This document shows, piece after piece, positions 1 to 5,766 of a stretch of 6,867 nucleotides of DNA. The stretch comes from Cyanobacteriota bacterium (lineage in GTDB: Bacteria > Cyanobacteriota > Cyanobacteriia > PCC-6307 > Cyanobiaceae). The position numbers and the translations under genes were made by a program. The stretch lies in NCBI GenBank assembly GCA_947463165.1, contig CANHSW010000112.1, positions 1 to 6,867 of the forward strand, in the 5' to 3' direction. Positions within the stretch are counted from its first letter, which is position 1; each line of letters opens with the position of its first letter. The notes under the pieces are model-generated. The model was not told where the DNA came from. It ran no database searches and saw nothing but the letters and a program-made list of their open reading frames with translations.

Positions 1-292
1 AATTCAGGAGGAGCAAAATTTAGAGAGTAGTAATTCAGCGCGGTAATTCAAGAGGGGAAAGTTAGGTGTCATTTTGTGAGTATTAGTAAGCCGCGACAAT
101 TCAGGAGGGGTAAAATTTAGAGAATATCAAATCAGCCTAGCAATTCAGGGGGCAGATTAAGTGGCAATTCAGCAGCGGCAACTCGTGGGAAACTTTACTC
201 GACAATTCAGGCAGTGGCTTAGGCGGTATGTAAGGCCAAAATTTGTTATGCCGCTTAGCTGGCAACCCGGCAAGGTAAATATAGTGAATTCA
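1..292. repeat. Degenerate tandem array of AATTCAGG-type units (~97-106 bp period)
   Basis: The motif AATTCAG or AATTCA begins at 1, 32, 45, 98, 142, 166, 204 and 287, with a degraded copy (AAATCAG) at 129. The offsets 31 and 13 bp recur in units 1-97 (1, 32, 45) and 98-203 (98, 129, 142), so this is a higher-order tandem duplication, not a scatter of short words. Positions 1-30 and 98-127 match at 26 of 30 bases, including the AAAATTTAGAGA block. The third unit starts at 204 and shares CGACAATTCAGG (200-211, also 94-105) with the unit before it, then diverges. Related GGCAAYYC words occur at 177, 261 and 340. The periods are not multiples of three and no long frame is open, so it is non-coding. 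The array starts exactly at the window edge and probably extends further left. Its function is unknown. Confidence 0.7.
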
Positions 293-412
293 TGGGAGCC
301 GTGAAATTAAGGCGTTTGCGAAGCCCCTTGCTAAGAATTGGCAATTATACACATTTTCGGCTGGATACTCCTGTTTGGGCACTAATTTTCGTTTCTAGTA
401 GCAATAACTACC
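293..412. other. Non-coding leader region upstream of the DUF1830 gene
   Basis: This AT-rich stretch continues from the repeat array to the ATG at 413. It contains a TATACA hexamer at about 346-351 that could serve as a -10 element, but no -35 hexamer sits at the usual distance. The bases just before the ATG (CAATAACTACC) hold no clear Shine-Dalgarno sequence. I see no gene here. Confidence 0.35.
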
Positions 413-685
413 ATGCCTGATCTGGCGCCGTGCGTTGCTTGTTATTTGAACTGTTTGGGACCGGTGGGCAGTCTTAATTGCAGCTACTGCAACACCAGCG
501 ACCGTATGGTGATTTTGCGTTGCCTTGGGCCTGACCAGTTTTTTCTAGAGCGCGTCGTGTTTCCCTTTGAGCAGCTCAGCTTTGTGTGCCCCACCAGCAG
601 CGAGGTAGAGCTATGGAGCCATTGCCTGGGGGGACCAGAATTGGTGGAACGCCTGGCCGCCAGTCAGATTGTTTGTAACTGTTAA
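413..685 (+). CDS. DUF1830 domain-containing protein, cysteine-rich variant
   Basis: This 90-residue protein belongs to DUF1830, a small cyanobacterial family of unknown function. Recognisable features are Cys-x-Tyr-x-Asn-Thr at residues 23-28 (CSYCNT), the SDRMVILRC strand (29-37), and the FFLERVVFPFEQLSF block (43-57) followed by P60 and an acidic EVELW strand (64-68). Length fits the family. The protein has 10 cysteines in 90 residues (7, 10, 14, 23, 26, 37, 59, 71, 88, 90), including CxxCxxxC near the N terminus, CxxC at 23-26 and a C-terminal Cys-Asn-Cys. Metal binding or disulfide formation is possible, but that is inference. There is no signal peptide or membrane helix, so it is probably cytoplasmic. 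The ATG at 413 is used although no good ribosome binding site precedes it. It is monocistronic, downstream of the repeat array and convergent with the oxidoreductase gene. Confidence 0.8.
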   Translation: MPDLAPCVACYLNCLGPVGSLNCSYCNTSDRMVILRCLGPDQFFLERVVFPFEQLSFVCPTSSEVELWSHCLGGPELVERLAASQIVCNC

Positions 686-899
686 CTGTTCTAGGGAGAT
701 TCTGGAAAACCGTCACTTCGGAAATGCTGTCACTCGGGATAATTTTCGGAAACCCTTGTGGAACCATGTATCAATCGACCCTGGTTGGGATTTTACAGAG
801 CTTCTCTAGAAAATTGTAGTTTATTGGCGACTATATCCCCTGGGAAGCTCTGCGGCTTCGGGGCTTAATCGGCGGTATCTCGGGGCTTTCAGGATTTCC
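686..899. other. Convergent intergenic region with short tandem duplications
   Basis: This is the spacer between the DUF1830 stop and the oxidoreductase stop. It carries an approximate 16-bp tandem duplication (704-719 and 720-735, both beginning GGAAA and containing GTCACT). A 5-bp inverted repeat, GAAGC/GCTTC, lies near 845-860 with no following T tract, so it is not a convincing terminator. No gene is seen. Confidence 0.4.
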
Positions 900-2114
900 C
901 TAGGTAAAATAAGCTAGCAATTTGGTTGCCAAGATTTCTCCGCTGCGCAGTGCTCCCTCTATCCGCCCGAAACCTTCGCCGGCAATGTAGTCGCCACAGA
1001 AACCAAGCTGGCTTTGTTTGCAGAGCACTAATTCAGCTGGCATGCCCGGTGCCACGGGAAAGGCTGCTCCCCAGCGCATCAACTGGCAATTCTCCGGGAC
1101 AAAGCCCCGCCAGCCCTGCAGCCATGGGGCCAGGCACTGGTCCAAAGCGCTGCCCAGGGCGGCGATCACGGTTTCTTCCCTGCCGCTATCGGCGGGTAGT
1201 TCCAACATTTGGGCCACGGCCGAACGGGAGCCATAGACATCGAGATGGTCGGCGGCAAAGGTATCGCTGGAGTGGGCCACCACTGCGCAGCGACCATCGT
1301 CGAGTCGCTGAATTGAGACCCGCTCTAGCCCCCAGCGCTGTTGGGCGCCGGCATCGAAGCCAAGCAGCTCAAACGGCAGTGCTAACCAGGGGCGGGCGGA
1401 CTCAGCATCGAGAACCGCCAGCAGGGAACTGCGCGCTTCTGAGCGGATGCCGGCAAGGGTGGTGAGGACGTGCTCCAACTTGAGATCGCCCAGTTCCTGC
1501 ACCGCTTGCTTCAAGGGCACCTCAGGCCAACCAAAGATCAGCCGCGTGCGGGGATGGGCCAGCAGGGTGCCGCTCAGTACCAGCCATTGGGCCTCGCCGA
1601 TCAGTTCCCCTTGCTGATTGAGCAGTTGCCAACCCTGGCCAGGTTGGAAGACCAGATGGCGCACCAGGGTGGAGAAGTGGCTGCGGACCGCTGGCGCCCC
1701 CTGCACCGCCGCCAACTTGAGCAGGCCAGCCGCTAGGCCATCCATGCCATTACTGGCTGTGTAGAGATCCCCTGAGCTGAATGCATCGGAGCGATTCAGC
1801 TGCAATGAACTTTCTCCCTGCAGCATCGCCAGGCTGCCCTTCCAGGGCTGCAGGGAGGCCTGGGCAAGCAAAGGTTCCAGCAGCTCTGGGGCGGAGCTGC
1901 TGCAAATGTTCATGATCGGCGCGCCATGGTTAATGGCCAGGTGCGGGTCCCGGCGGGAGCGACGGGTGCTGGCTCTGCCCCCCGGACCGCGACCGGTTTC
2001 CCAGATGTCAATGCAACCGCGAAAGCCCTGGCGCCTCAATTGGGCCACCAGGGCACAGCCGGCAACTCCAGCCCCGACTACGGCAAGGCTGGGATCCTCA
2101 GGGGGTGCGACCAC
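900..2114 (-). CDS. FAD/NAD(P)-binding amine-oxidase-like oxidoreductase (renalase type, COG3380-like)
   Basis: This 404-residue flavoprotein has the renalase-like architecture. An N-terminal Rossmann dinucleotide-binding loop, GAGVAG (14-19), is followed by the acidic residue E39 and the GRGPGGR motif (41-47) that contacts FAD in this superfamily. Near the C terminus, CGDY (373-376) and GEGFGRIEGALRSG (379-392) form the second FAD-binding segment. Length is somewhat above the roughly 330-350 residues common in the family. The family is predicted to oxidise a small, perhaps pyridine-nucleotide-related, substrate; the substrate here is unknown. There is no signal peptide, so it is probably cytoplasmic. 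The start is GTG at 2114, chosen because it sits 8 bp past the stop of the upstream gene and just ahead of the Rossmann fold; no clear Shine-Dalgarno is seen. The two genes probably share a transcript. Confidence 0.85.
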   Translation of the reverse strand: MVAPPEDPSLAVVGAGVAGCALVAQLRRQGFRGCIDIWETGRGPGGRASTRRSRRDPHLAINHGAPIMNICSSSAPELLEPLLAQASLQPWKGSLAMLQGESSLQLNRSDAFSSGDLYTASNGMDGLAAGLLKLAAVQGAPAVRSHFSTLVRHLVFQPGQGWQLLNQQGELIGEAQWLVLSGTLLAHPRTRLIFGWPEVPLKQAVQELGDLKLEHVLTTLAGIRSEARSSLLAVLDAESARPWLALPFELLGFDAGAQQRWGLERVSIQRLDDGRCAVVAHSSDTFAADHLDVYGSRSAVAQMLELPADSGREETVIAALGSALDQCLAPWLQGWRGFVPENCQLMRWGAAFPVAPGMPAELVLCKQSQLGFCGDYIAGEGFGRIEGALRSGEILATKLLAYFT

Positions 2115-2122
2115 AGTTGAAC

Positions 2123-2368
2123 TCAGTCGATTTTGACCACATCGATCGGGCCTCGACCTTCTTGATTTAGCTCGGTGGCCGTGCGCAAGGCCGCTTCATG
2201 GGTGTGGAAGCGGTGGGCATCGCTGGGGTGGCCCACCTGCGCCAGGGCCTGTCCGTCGGCGGCCACAGCTAGATATGTGCCGTTATTGAGGCATTTGAGT
2301 ACGTACCGCTCAGCTTGGGTGCACTGCAGCGGATGGGCAGGATCAATGGCGGGAGCCCAAAAATGCAC
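2123..2368 (-). CDS. Hypothetical protein (81 aa) upstream of the renalase-like oxidoreductase
   Basis: I do not recognise this small soluble protein. It starts at a GTG (2368) and ends 8 bp before the GTG of the oxidoreductase, which supports a real gene in a two-gene operon. The sequence has a hydrophobic core, YVLKCLNNGTYLAVAADG (about 22-39), that resembles paired beta strands. A helix-like segment, HEAALRTATELNQEG (about 57-71), follows, and the protein ends with IDVVKID. There is no membrane helix, signal peptide or cysteine motif. The frame stays open upstream of the GTG, but I found no other ATG, GTG or TTG in frame close by, so the start is moderately secure. It may be a picocyanobacterial conserved hypothetical protein; no function can be assigned. 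Confidence 0.6.
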   Translation of the reverse strand: MHFWAPAIDPAHPLQCTQAERYVLKCLNNGTYLAVAADGQALAQVGHPSDAHRFHTHEAALRTATELNQEGRGPIDVVKID

Positions 2369-2426
2369 GACAAGCCCGGGGGTGAGAAGGTCAAGGTAGC
2401 GTCGCCCGTGTGACTGTGAAGGCGGA
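2369..2426. promoter_or_regulatory. Short divergent intergenic region (shared control region)
   Basis: Only 58 bp separate the GTG start of the minus-strand 81-aa gene from the ATG of the plus-strand 119-aa gene, so both promoters must lie here or inside the flanking coding sequence. The stretch is GC-rich and contains a CCCGGGGG run (2375-2382). AAGGCGG (2419-2425), directly before the ATG at 2427, is a weak Shine-Dalgarno-like match. No clear -10/-35 pair is visible. Confidence 0.4.
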
Positions 2427-2786
2427 ATGGCACGTTTTTTGTTGGTGCTTCAGCTTCCCGCCGCCGTTGCGGCAAATTCTGTGCTCGATAGCCTCACTAG
2501 CTTGCTGGATCAGGTGGATGCCGAAGTCGATCACCGCACGCCCGCCCACCTCAGTGCCCTGCTCAAGCCGGCGGGAGAGAGTCAGCGCATGCAGCTGTTC
2601 GCCGATCTCCAGTCCAAAACCGGCGGAGCCAGGCTCGAACTGGTGTTGCTCAGCCGCGAGGGCATGGGTACCGGAGCGCCGATCACCCGCCAGATGTTCG
2701 AGCGGCTGGTGGGCCTGCTAGAGCAGCAGCTCAGCTCTCTACCGCTGGTGTTTCGCTCCGATCGCGATGGGGCCGTGCCGATTTGA
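2427..2786 (+). CDS. Hypothetical protein (119 aa) encoded ahead of the potassium channel gene
   Basis: I do not recognise this protein. It begins MARFLLVLQLP and looks like a small alpha/beta soluble protein. It has a first hydrophobic strand (3-10), a helix around residues 17-33 (SVLDSLTSLLDQVDAEV), a central charged region, and a strand LELVLLSREG (69-78). A second helix around 85-104 (ITRQMFERLVGLLEQQLSS) precedes a short tail. There is no clear signal peptide or transmembrane helix, although the N terminus is hydrophobic. Its stop lies 4 bp before the likely channel start, and an alternative channel start overlaps it by 20 bp, so the two are probably co-transcribed and perhaps translationally coupled. 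The high-GC codon usage matches the surrounding genes. Any role alongside the channel is inference from position. Confidence 0.65.
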   Translation: MARFLLVLQLPAAVAANSVLDSLTSLLDQVDAEVDHRTPAHLSALLKPAGESQRMQLFADLQSKTGGARLELVLLSREGMGTGAPITRQMFERLVGLLEQQLSSLPLVFRSDRDGAVPI

Positions 2787-2790
2787 ACCC

Positions 2791-3564
2791 ATGCCCATGA
2801 GCAGCCTCGACTTGCAGCAACGTCACAGCTGGTATGGCCAGCTCCTGCTGCTCTGCCTGTTGGTGCTGATTAGCTTTGCCCTGCCCAAGGGCTGGGGCTA
2901 CACCAGCAGCCTGGGCTATGGCCTGCTGCCCCTGTTGCTGATCCAGGGGCTCGGGCGCGCCAGTGGCAGGGAGGCCAGCGGCGGCCAGTCCGCTAAGCGC
3001 CGCTGGAGCCTGGCCTACAGGCTGTTGGCTTTAGCTGCCATCCTGGTGGGCACCGTGTGGGTGTTCACGCCCCTGGAAATGCAAACCAGTGGCTTGCCAC
3101 TACTGGTGGTGTGGACCATATTCATTGCCTGGAGTGCGGTGCGCTTGATTCGCCTGCTAAGTCTGGAAACCCGGATTACTGCCCAGGTGCTGATGGGGGC
3201 TAGTGCCGGCTACCTACTGCTCGGCATCACCGCTGGTCTGCTGTTTTCCGCCCTGGAGACGGTGCAACCCGGGAGCTTTCATAATTTGGTAGACGCGGAC
3301 GTATCAGTAATTCAAGACAGCCAGCAACATTTGACAAATACGGCATCGGTGTTTCGCATGAGTTTTGAGCGTTTGAACTACTTTGCTTTTGTCACTCTTA
3401 CCAGTACTGGCTATGGCGACATAATTCCACATTCTCCCCAGGCTCAAATTAGTGCTGTGGCTATATCGGTGATTGGCGTGTTTTACGTAGCAGTGGTGAT
3501 GGGTTTGCTGATCAGCCGACTCACGGTTCAAGGCGACCAGGATAAAGTGAGCGATAAACGCTAG
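2791..3564 (+). CDS. Six-transmembrane potassium channel family protein (ion channel, TSTGYGD filter)
   Basis: From the ATG at 2791 the protein has 257 residues. It carries a canonical K+ selectivity filter, TSTGYGD (204-210), preceded by the FAFVTL pore helix. Hydrophobic segments suggest helices at about 16-32, 40-54, 76-93, 100-118, 133-153 (outer pore helix) and 220-243 (inner pore helix). This gives a 4+2 arrangement in the inner membrane. A loop of roughly 45 residues joins the outer helix to the pore. R118 and R121 (AVRLIR) lie at the end of helix four, but there is no full S4 arginine ladder, so voltage gating is not supported. There is no RCK/KTN or cyclic-nucleotide-binding domain; the C terminus is a short charged tail. 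Alternative starts are 2767 (overlapping the upstream gene) and 2797. The last third of the gene is visibly A/T-richer than the first part. Confidence 0.85.
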   Translation: MPMSSLDLQQRHSWYGQLLLLCLLVLISFALPKGWGYTSSLGYGLLPLLLIQGLGRASGREASGGQSAKRRWSLAYRLLALAAILVGTVWVFTPLEMQTSGLPLLVVWTIFIAWSAVRLIRLLSLETRITAQVLMGASAGYLLLGITAGLLFSALETVQPGSFHNLVDADVSVIQDSQQHLTNTASVFRMSFERLNYFAFVTLTSTGYGDIIPHSPQAQISAVAISVIGVFYVAVVMGLLISRLTVQGDQDKVSDKR

Positions 3565-3659
3565 TAGTCATTGATATTTTGATATTTTTATCCGGTCTTC
3601 CAGGGATTATCCGCGAAAAAGCTCCATTGGTTCTGGCTCGGGTTTTTCAGAGTCATTTT

Positions 3660-3715
3660 AATTAGCCGTGGCGCGGATTATTCATAGCTTTATTAAATTA
3701 GCCATGGCTTGGATT
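3660..3715 (+). repeat. Pair of 20-bp imperfect direct repeats
   Basis: Positions 3660-3679 and 3696-3715 both begin AATTAGCC and end GGATT, matching at 17 of 20 bases, with starts 36 bp apart. They lie in the AT-rich gap downstream of the channel gene. No function is evident; this could be the residue of a local duplication. Confidence 0.5.
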
Positions 3716-3725
3716 TTCGGGCATC

Positions 3726-3917
3726 TCGAAAATCGCAAATCTCACAGATCTCATGGCGCGAGAAACCGGTTGAGGACTGGCTTGCTCTTGACTGGTGAGA
3801 GTCGCATTGCCAATTTTTGATATATCTTTTCCAAAGCCTCTCTAATACCTAAAATTAACTATTAAAAAAGAAATTAAGGCTCCTTGAAAAATCCCAAATC
3901 TCGCCGATCTTCTGATG
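3726..3917 (+). repeat. Pair of ~30-bp imperfect direct repeats with frame-conserving differences
   Basis: The copy at 3726-3755 and the copy at 3884-3917 share GAAAA, CAAATCTC and GATCT blocks and end in ATG. In one frame they translate as KIANLTDLM and KIPNLADLLM, and the length difference between the coding stretches is exactly one codon. The second frame continues as MQEALQHNLLDPESQEQNGQ and stops at 3998; the first stops soon after, at 3771. The second frame has a TGA directly in front of it where a start would be expected. These may be decayed copies of a small gene, or coincidence in a repeat. Confidence 0.45.
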
Positions 3918-4051
3918 CAAGAAGCTTTGCAGCACAACTTGCTAGACCCTGAGTCGCAAGAGCAAAATGGGCAATTTATCGAGGCGCCCTTCAGTTAGGT
4001 TTTAATCACTATGTGCCAATGGATTCTTTGGGGAATTATGTAATGCGCCCT

Positions 4052-5599
4052 TTATCTAGGTGGCTCCTGACGCTGCCGCTCGCACCACTTGGTCACCGCC
4101 ATGGCTAGCTGTTCTGGGTCACTATTGGCCTGCACCTGAATGCAACAGCTGTTTTCCTGTGCGTTTAATGGTTCAAGTAGGGCCAATTGTTCTAATAAAA
4201 CCGCCTCGCTGGCGTCGGAGGCATCGCGGCCGTGGCGCAGGCGATTTCTAATCCGGGCCCGCGCCACCTCGATCGGCGCAATCGGCTGCAAAATCAGAAA
4301 AGGCACATTCAGTTTCCGGGCCAAATCGGCCATCCGTTGGCGGTCCAAGCGGCGCAGAAAAGTGGCGTCCACCACCACTGCATGGCCGGCGCGGATCAGT
4401 TGCTCAGCTAGCCCTGGCAGCCGTTTGCCAAACAATTCTTCGCTCACGGCGATAGTATAGGGATTGTCACTGAGTTCGGCGCGGCGGGGAATGCCCCAGA
4501 GACCAAACATGCGCTTGCGCTCCACATCGGATCGCAGCCGAATCCAGCCCAAACGCTCCGCCACCGCCAGGCTGTGACGCGACTTACCTAGTCCTGAGAC
4601 TCCGGTGGTGATCGCCAGAATGCTGGGACGTGGATTGATCAGCTGTTCAGCGAACCGTAAGTAACTATGCAGTGCAGTACTACCCCCCAGGGCAGCCACC
4701 TTGGCCCGCACCAGGGCCCGGTAGCAGCCATACCAGCGCCATAGGTCCATGGCTTCCCAATCACCAGTTTGTTCCAACCAGCGATTGAGCAGGCGCGTTG
4801 CCAGGCGTGCCTGGCCGTGCTCCTGTAGATCCATTACTAAAAAAGCTAAATCGCTAATTACATCAATCCATCGCAAGGTGTCACTAAATTCGAGGCAGTC
4901 AAAAACGGTGATGCGATCGTCCAGCACCACCATGTTGCCCAGGTGTAAATCGCCGTGACCCTCCCTTACTCTGCCGCTGGCTAGCCGCTGCTGGAAGCGG
5001 GACTCCAGCCGCTGCCATTCCTCACTTGCCCACTGCCGCAATCTCTCCAGCCCCGCTGCCGCTCTTGGATCTTTGGCCAGTAGGTTAGATGCCTCCAGGC
5101 TGGCAAAATTGGCCTGCACGGGATCGCGGACGGCTTTTGCCGAGCCGTAGGGCCCCTCGGCTGGAGCGATGGCCGCCGCCGCCTGAAAGCGAGCCAAGTC
5201 GTCGGCGAGTTGGTCAATCTGCTCATCTCGCAGCTCATCGCGAGCTAACACCGCCCCTAACATTGATTGCTGCGGAAACTGGTGCATGCGCACTAGATGG
5301 TCAATCACCTGACCATCACCCCAGCAAGTTGCCCGTTCAGGCGGACCATGCACCGCCACCACATCGATATAGACGTTGCTGGCCAGGCGGCGATTCAAGC
5401 GCACTTCTTCCTGGCAAAAGTGCCGCCGGCGTTCAGGGGTGCTGAAATTCACGAAGCCATAATCTACTGGCTTTTTCAATTTGTATGCGTAGGTTCCAGT
5501 CAAGAAAACCCAGGATATGTGTGTTTCCTGTAGCTGTATTTTCGCCACTGGGTGGTCGTAGGCCTCAGGCCTCAGCAAGCTGGCAACCAGGGTATTCAT
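4052..5599 (-). CDS. Bifunctional aminoglycoside-phosphotransferase-like / P-loop ATP-binding (AAA family) protein
   Basis: This 515-residue cytoplasmic protein fuses two ATP-binding domains. The N-terminal half is APH-like: the lysine-rich YKLKKPVDYGF strand (39-49), the catalytic-loop motif HGDLHLGN (215-222) with D217 as the likely base, and FDCLEF (233-238) with D234 as the likely metal ligand. The C-terminal half is a P-loop kinase-like domain with Walker A GVSGLGKS (333-340), RSDVERKRMFG (356-366), a VVVDATFL strand holding the Walker B-type D411, and a charged R-x-R stretch at 449-461. This arrangement and length are typical of a widespread bacterial family usually annotated as bifunctional phosphotransferase/ATP-binding protein, whose substrate is not established. 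It should not be read as an antibiotic resistance gene. The start is ATG at 5599; GGGAAG just upstream is a weak ribosome binding site. It is transcribed alone, divergent from the GAP gene. Confidence 0.88.
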   Translation of the reverse strand: MNTLVASLLRPEAYDHPVAKIQLQETHISWVFLTGTYAYKLKKPVDYGFVNFSTPERRRHFCQEEVRLNRRLASNVYIDVVAVHGPPERATCWGDGQVIDHLVRMHQFPQQSMLGAVLARDELRDEQIDQLADDLARFQAAAAIAPAEGPYGSAKAVRDPVQANFASLEASNLLAKDPRAAAGLERLRQWASEEWQRLESRFQQRLASGRVREGHGDLHLGNMVVLDDRITVFDCLEFSDTLRWIDVISDLAFLVMDLQEHGQARLATRLLNRWLEQTGDWEAMDLWRWYGCYRALVRAKVAALGGSTALHSYLRFAEQLINPRPSILAITTGVSGLGKSRHSLAVAERLGWIRLRSDVERKRMFGLWGIPRRAELSDNPYTIAVSEELFGKRLPGLAEQLIRAGHAVVVDATFLRRLDRQRMADLARKLNVPFLILQPIAPIEVARARIRNRLRHGRDASDASEAVLLEQLALLEPLNAQENSCCIQVQANSDPEQLAMAVTKWCERQRQEPPR

Positions 5600-5613
5600 G
5601 CTTCCCGTTGTAG

Positions 5614-5695
5614 CAGCTCAGCACACCAGCTCCGTCAGCTTGGCTCCGGGTACCAGCTCAGTGAACTGGCTCATCCCGCCAGCTCCGTACACCAG
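5614..5695. repeat. ~26-bp degenerate tandem repeat (CCAGCTCNGT units) with palindrome
   Basis: CCAGCTCCGT at 5626, CCAGCTCAGT at 5653 and CCAGCTCCGT at 5679 are spaced 27 and 26 bp apart. A partial copy (CAGCTCAG) lies at 5614 and interleaved TGGCTC words at 5641 and 5667. Positions 5653-5669 also form a palindrome, CCAGCTCAGTGAACTGG, with 7 of 8 pairs matching around a central G. The cluster lies 15-96 bp upstream of the kinase/ATPase start and 70-150 bp upstream of the GAP frame. A regulator binding array or a structured leader are both possible. Confidence 0.5.
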
Positions 5696-5711
5696 GAAAA
5701 TGGTATTCAAG

Positions 5712-5741
5712 TTTAATCCCTTAAAAACTTTCCCCTCTCAA
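5712..5741 (-). promoter_or_regulatory. Candidate promoter for the kinase/ATPase gene
   Basis: On the minus strand, TTGAGA (5741-5736) and ATTAAA (5717-5712) are separated by 18 bp. That would start transcription near 5705 and give a leader of about 100 nt containing the CCAGCTC repeats. The hexamers match the consensus only partly, so this is a weak prediction. Confidence 0.25.
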
Positions 5742-5766
5742 TCGGCTTTGCCAGCTAGGTGCTCCC

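Larger units (their letters stand above)
3565..4051. other. AT-rich intergenic region with imperfect direct repeats, no convincing gene
   Basis: This 487-bp gap lies between the channel stop and the convergent kinase/ATPase stop. It begins with a perfect 8-bp tandem repeat of GATATTTT (3573-3588). It then carries two sets of imperfect direct repeats (3660-3679/3696-3715 and 3726-3755/3884-3917). Short frames exist, for example GTG 3668 to 3820 (50 codons) and an open stretch 3888-3998, but none has a good start signal or recognisable homology. No strong hairpin with a T tract was found near either flanking stop, so I cannot point to a terminator. Confidence 0.5.

Noticed and set aside
1..5. 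The window begins with AATTC, like a cut EcoRI end
   Set aside because: The same AATTCAGG sequence recurs inside the repeat array, so the first bases are explained by the repeat; there is no evidence of a cloning junction.
6..110. AGGAGG ribosome-binding-like words in the repeats (6-11 and 103-108)
   Set aside because: No ATG, GTG or TTG opening a meaningful frame follows at the right distance in either copy.
1..292. Possible CRISPR array
   Set aside because: Units are about 100 bp, poorly conserved and lack a constant 24-37 bp repeat with uniform spacers; no cas gene is present.
843..862. Hairpin GAAGC/GCTTC as a terminator between convergent genes
   Set aside because: The stem is only 5 bp and no T tract follows on either strand.
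926..1736. Plus-strand open frames opposite the oxidoreductase (926-1465, 1470-1736)
   Set aside because: They are antisense to a well-supported gene, have Arg/Pro/His-rich GC-driven composition and match no family.
2269..2475. Minus-strand frame spanning the divergent spacer
   Set aside because: It overlaps two better-supported genes in other frames and has no family-like features.
4140..4460. Plus-strand 106-codon frame inside the kinase/ATPase gene
   Set aside because: It is an antisense shadow with Arg/Ser-rich low-complexity composition; the opposite strand holds clear kinase motifs.
4052..5599. Reading the APH-like domain as aminoglycoside resistance
   Set aside because: The fusion with a C-terminal P-loop domain and the KKPVDYGF-type N terminus fit the general bifunctional family, not a resistance enzyme.
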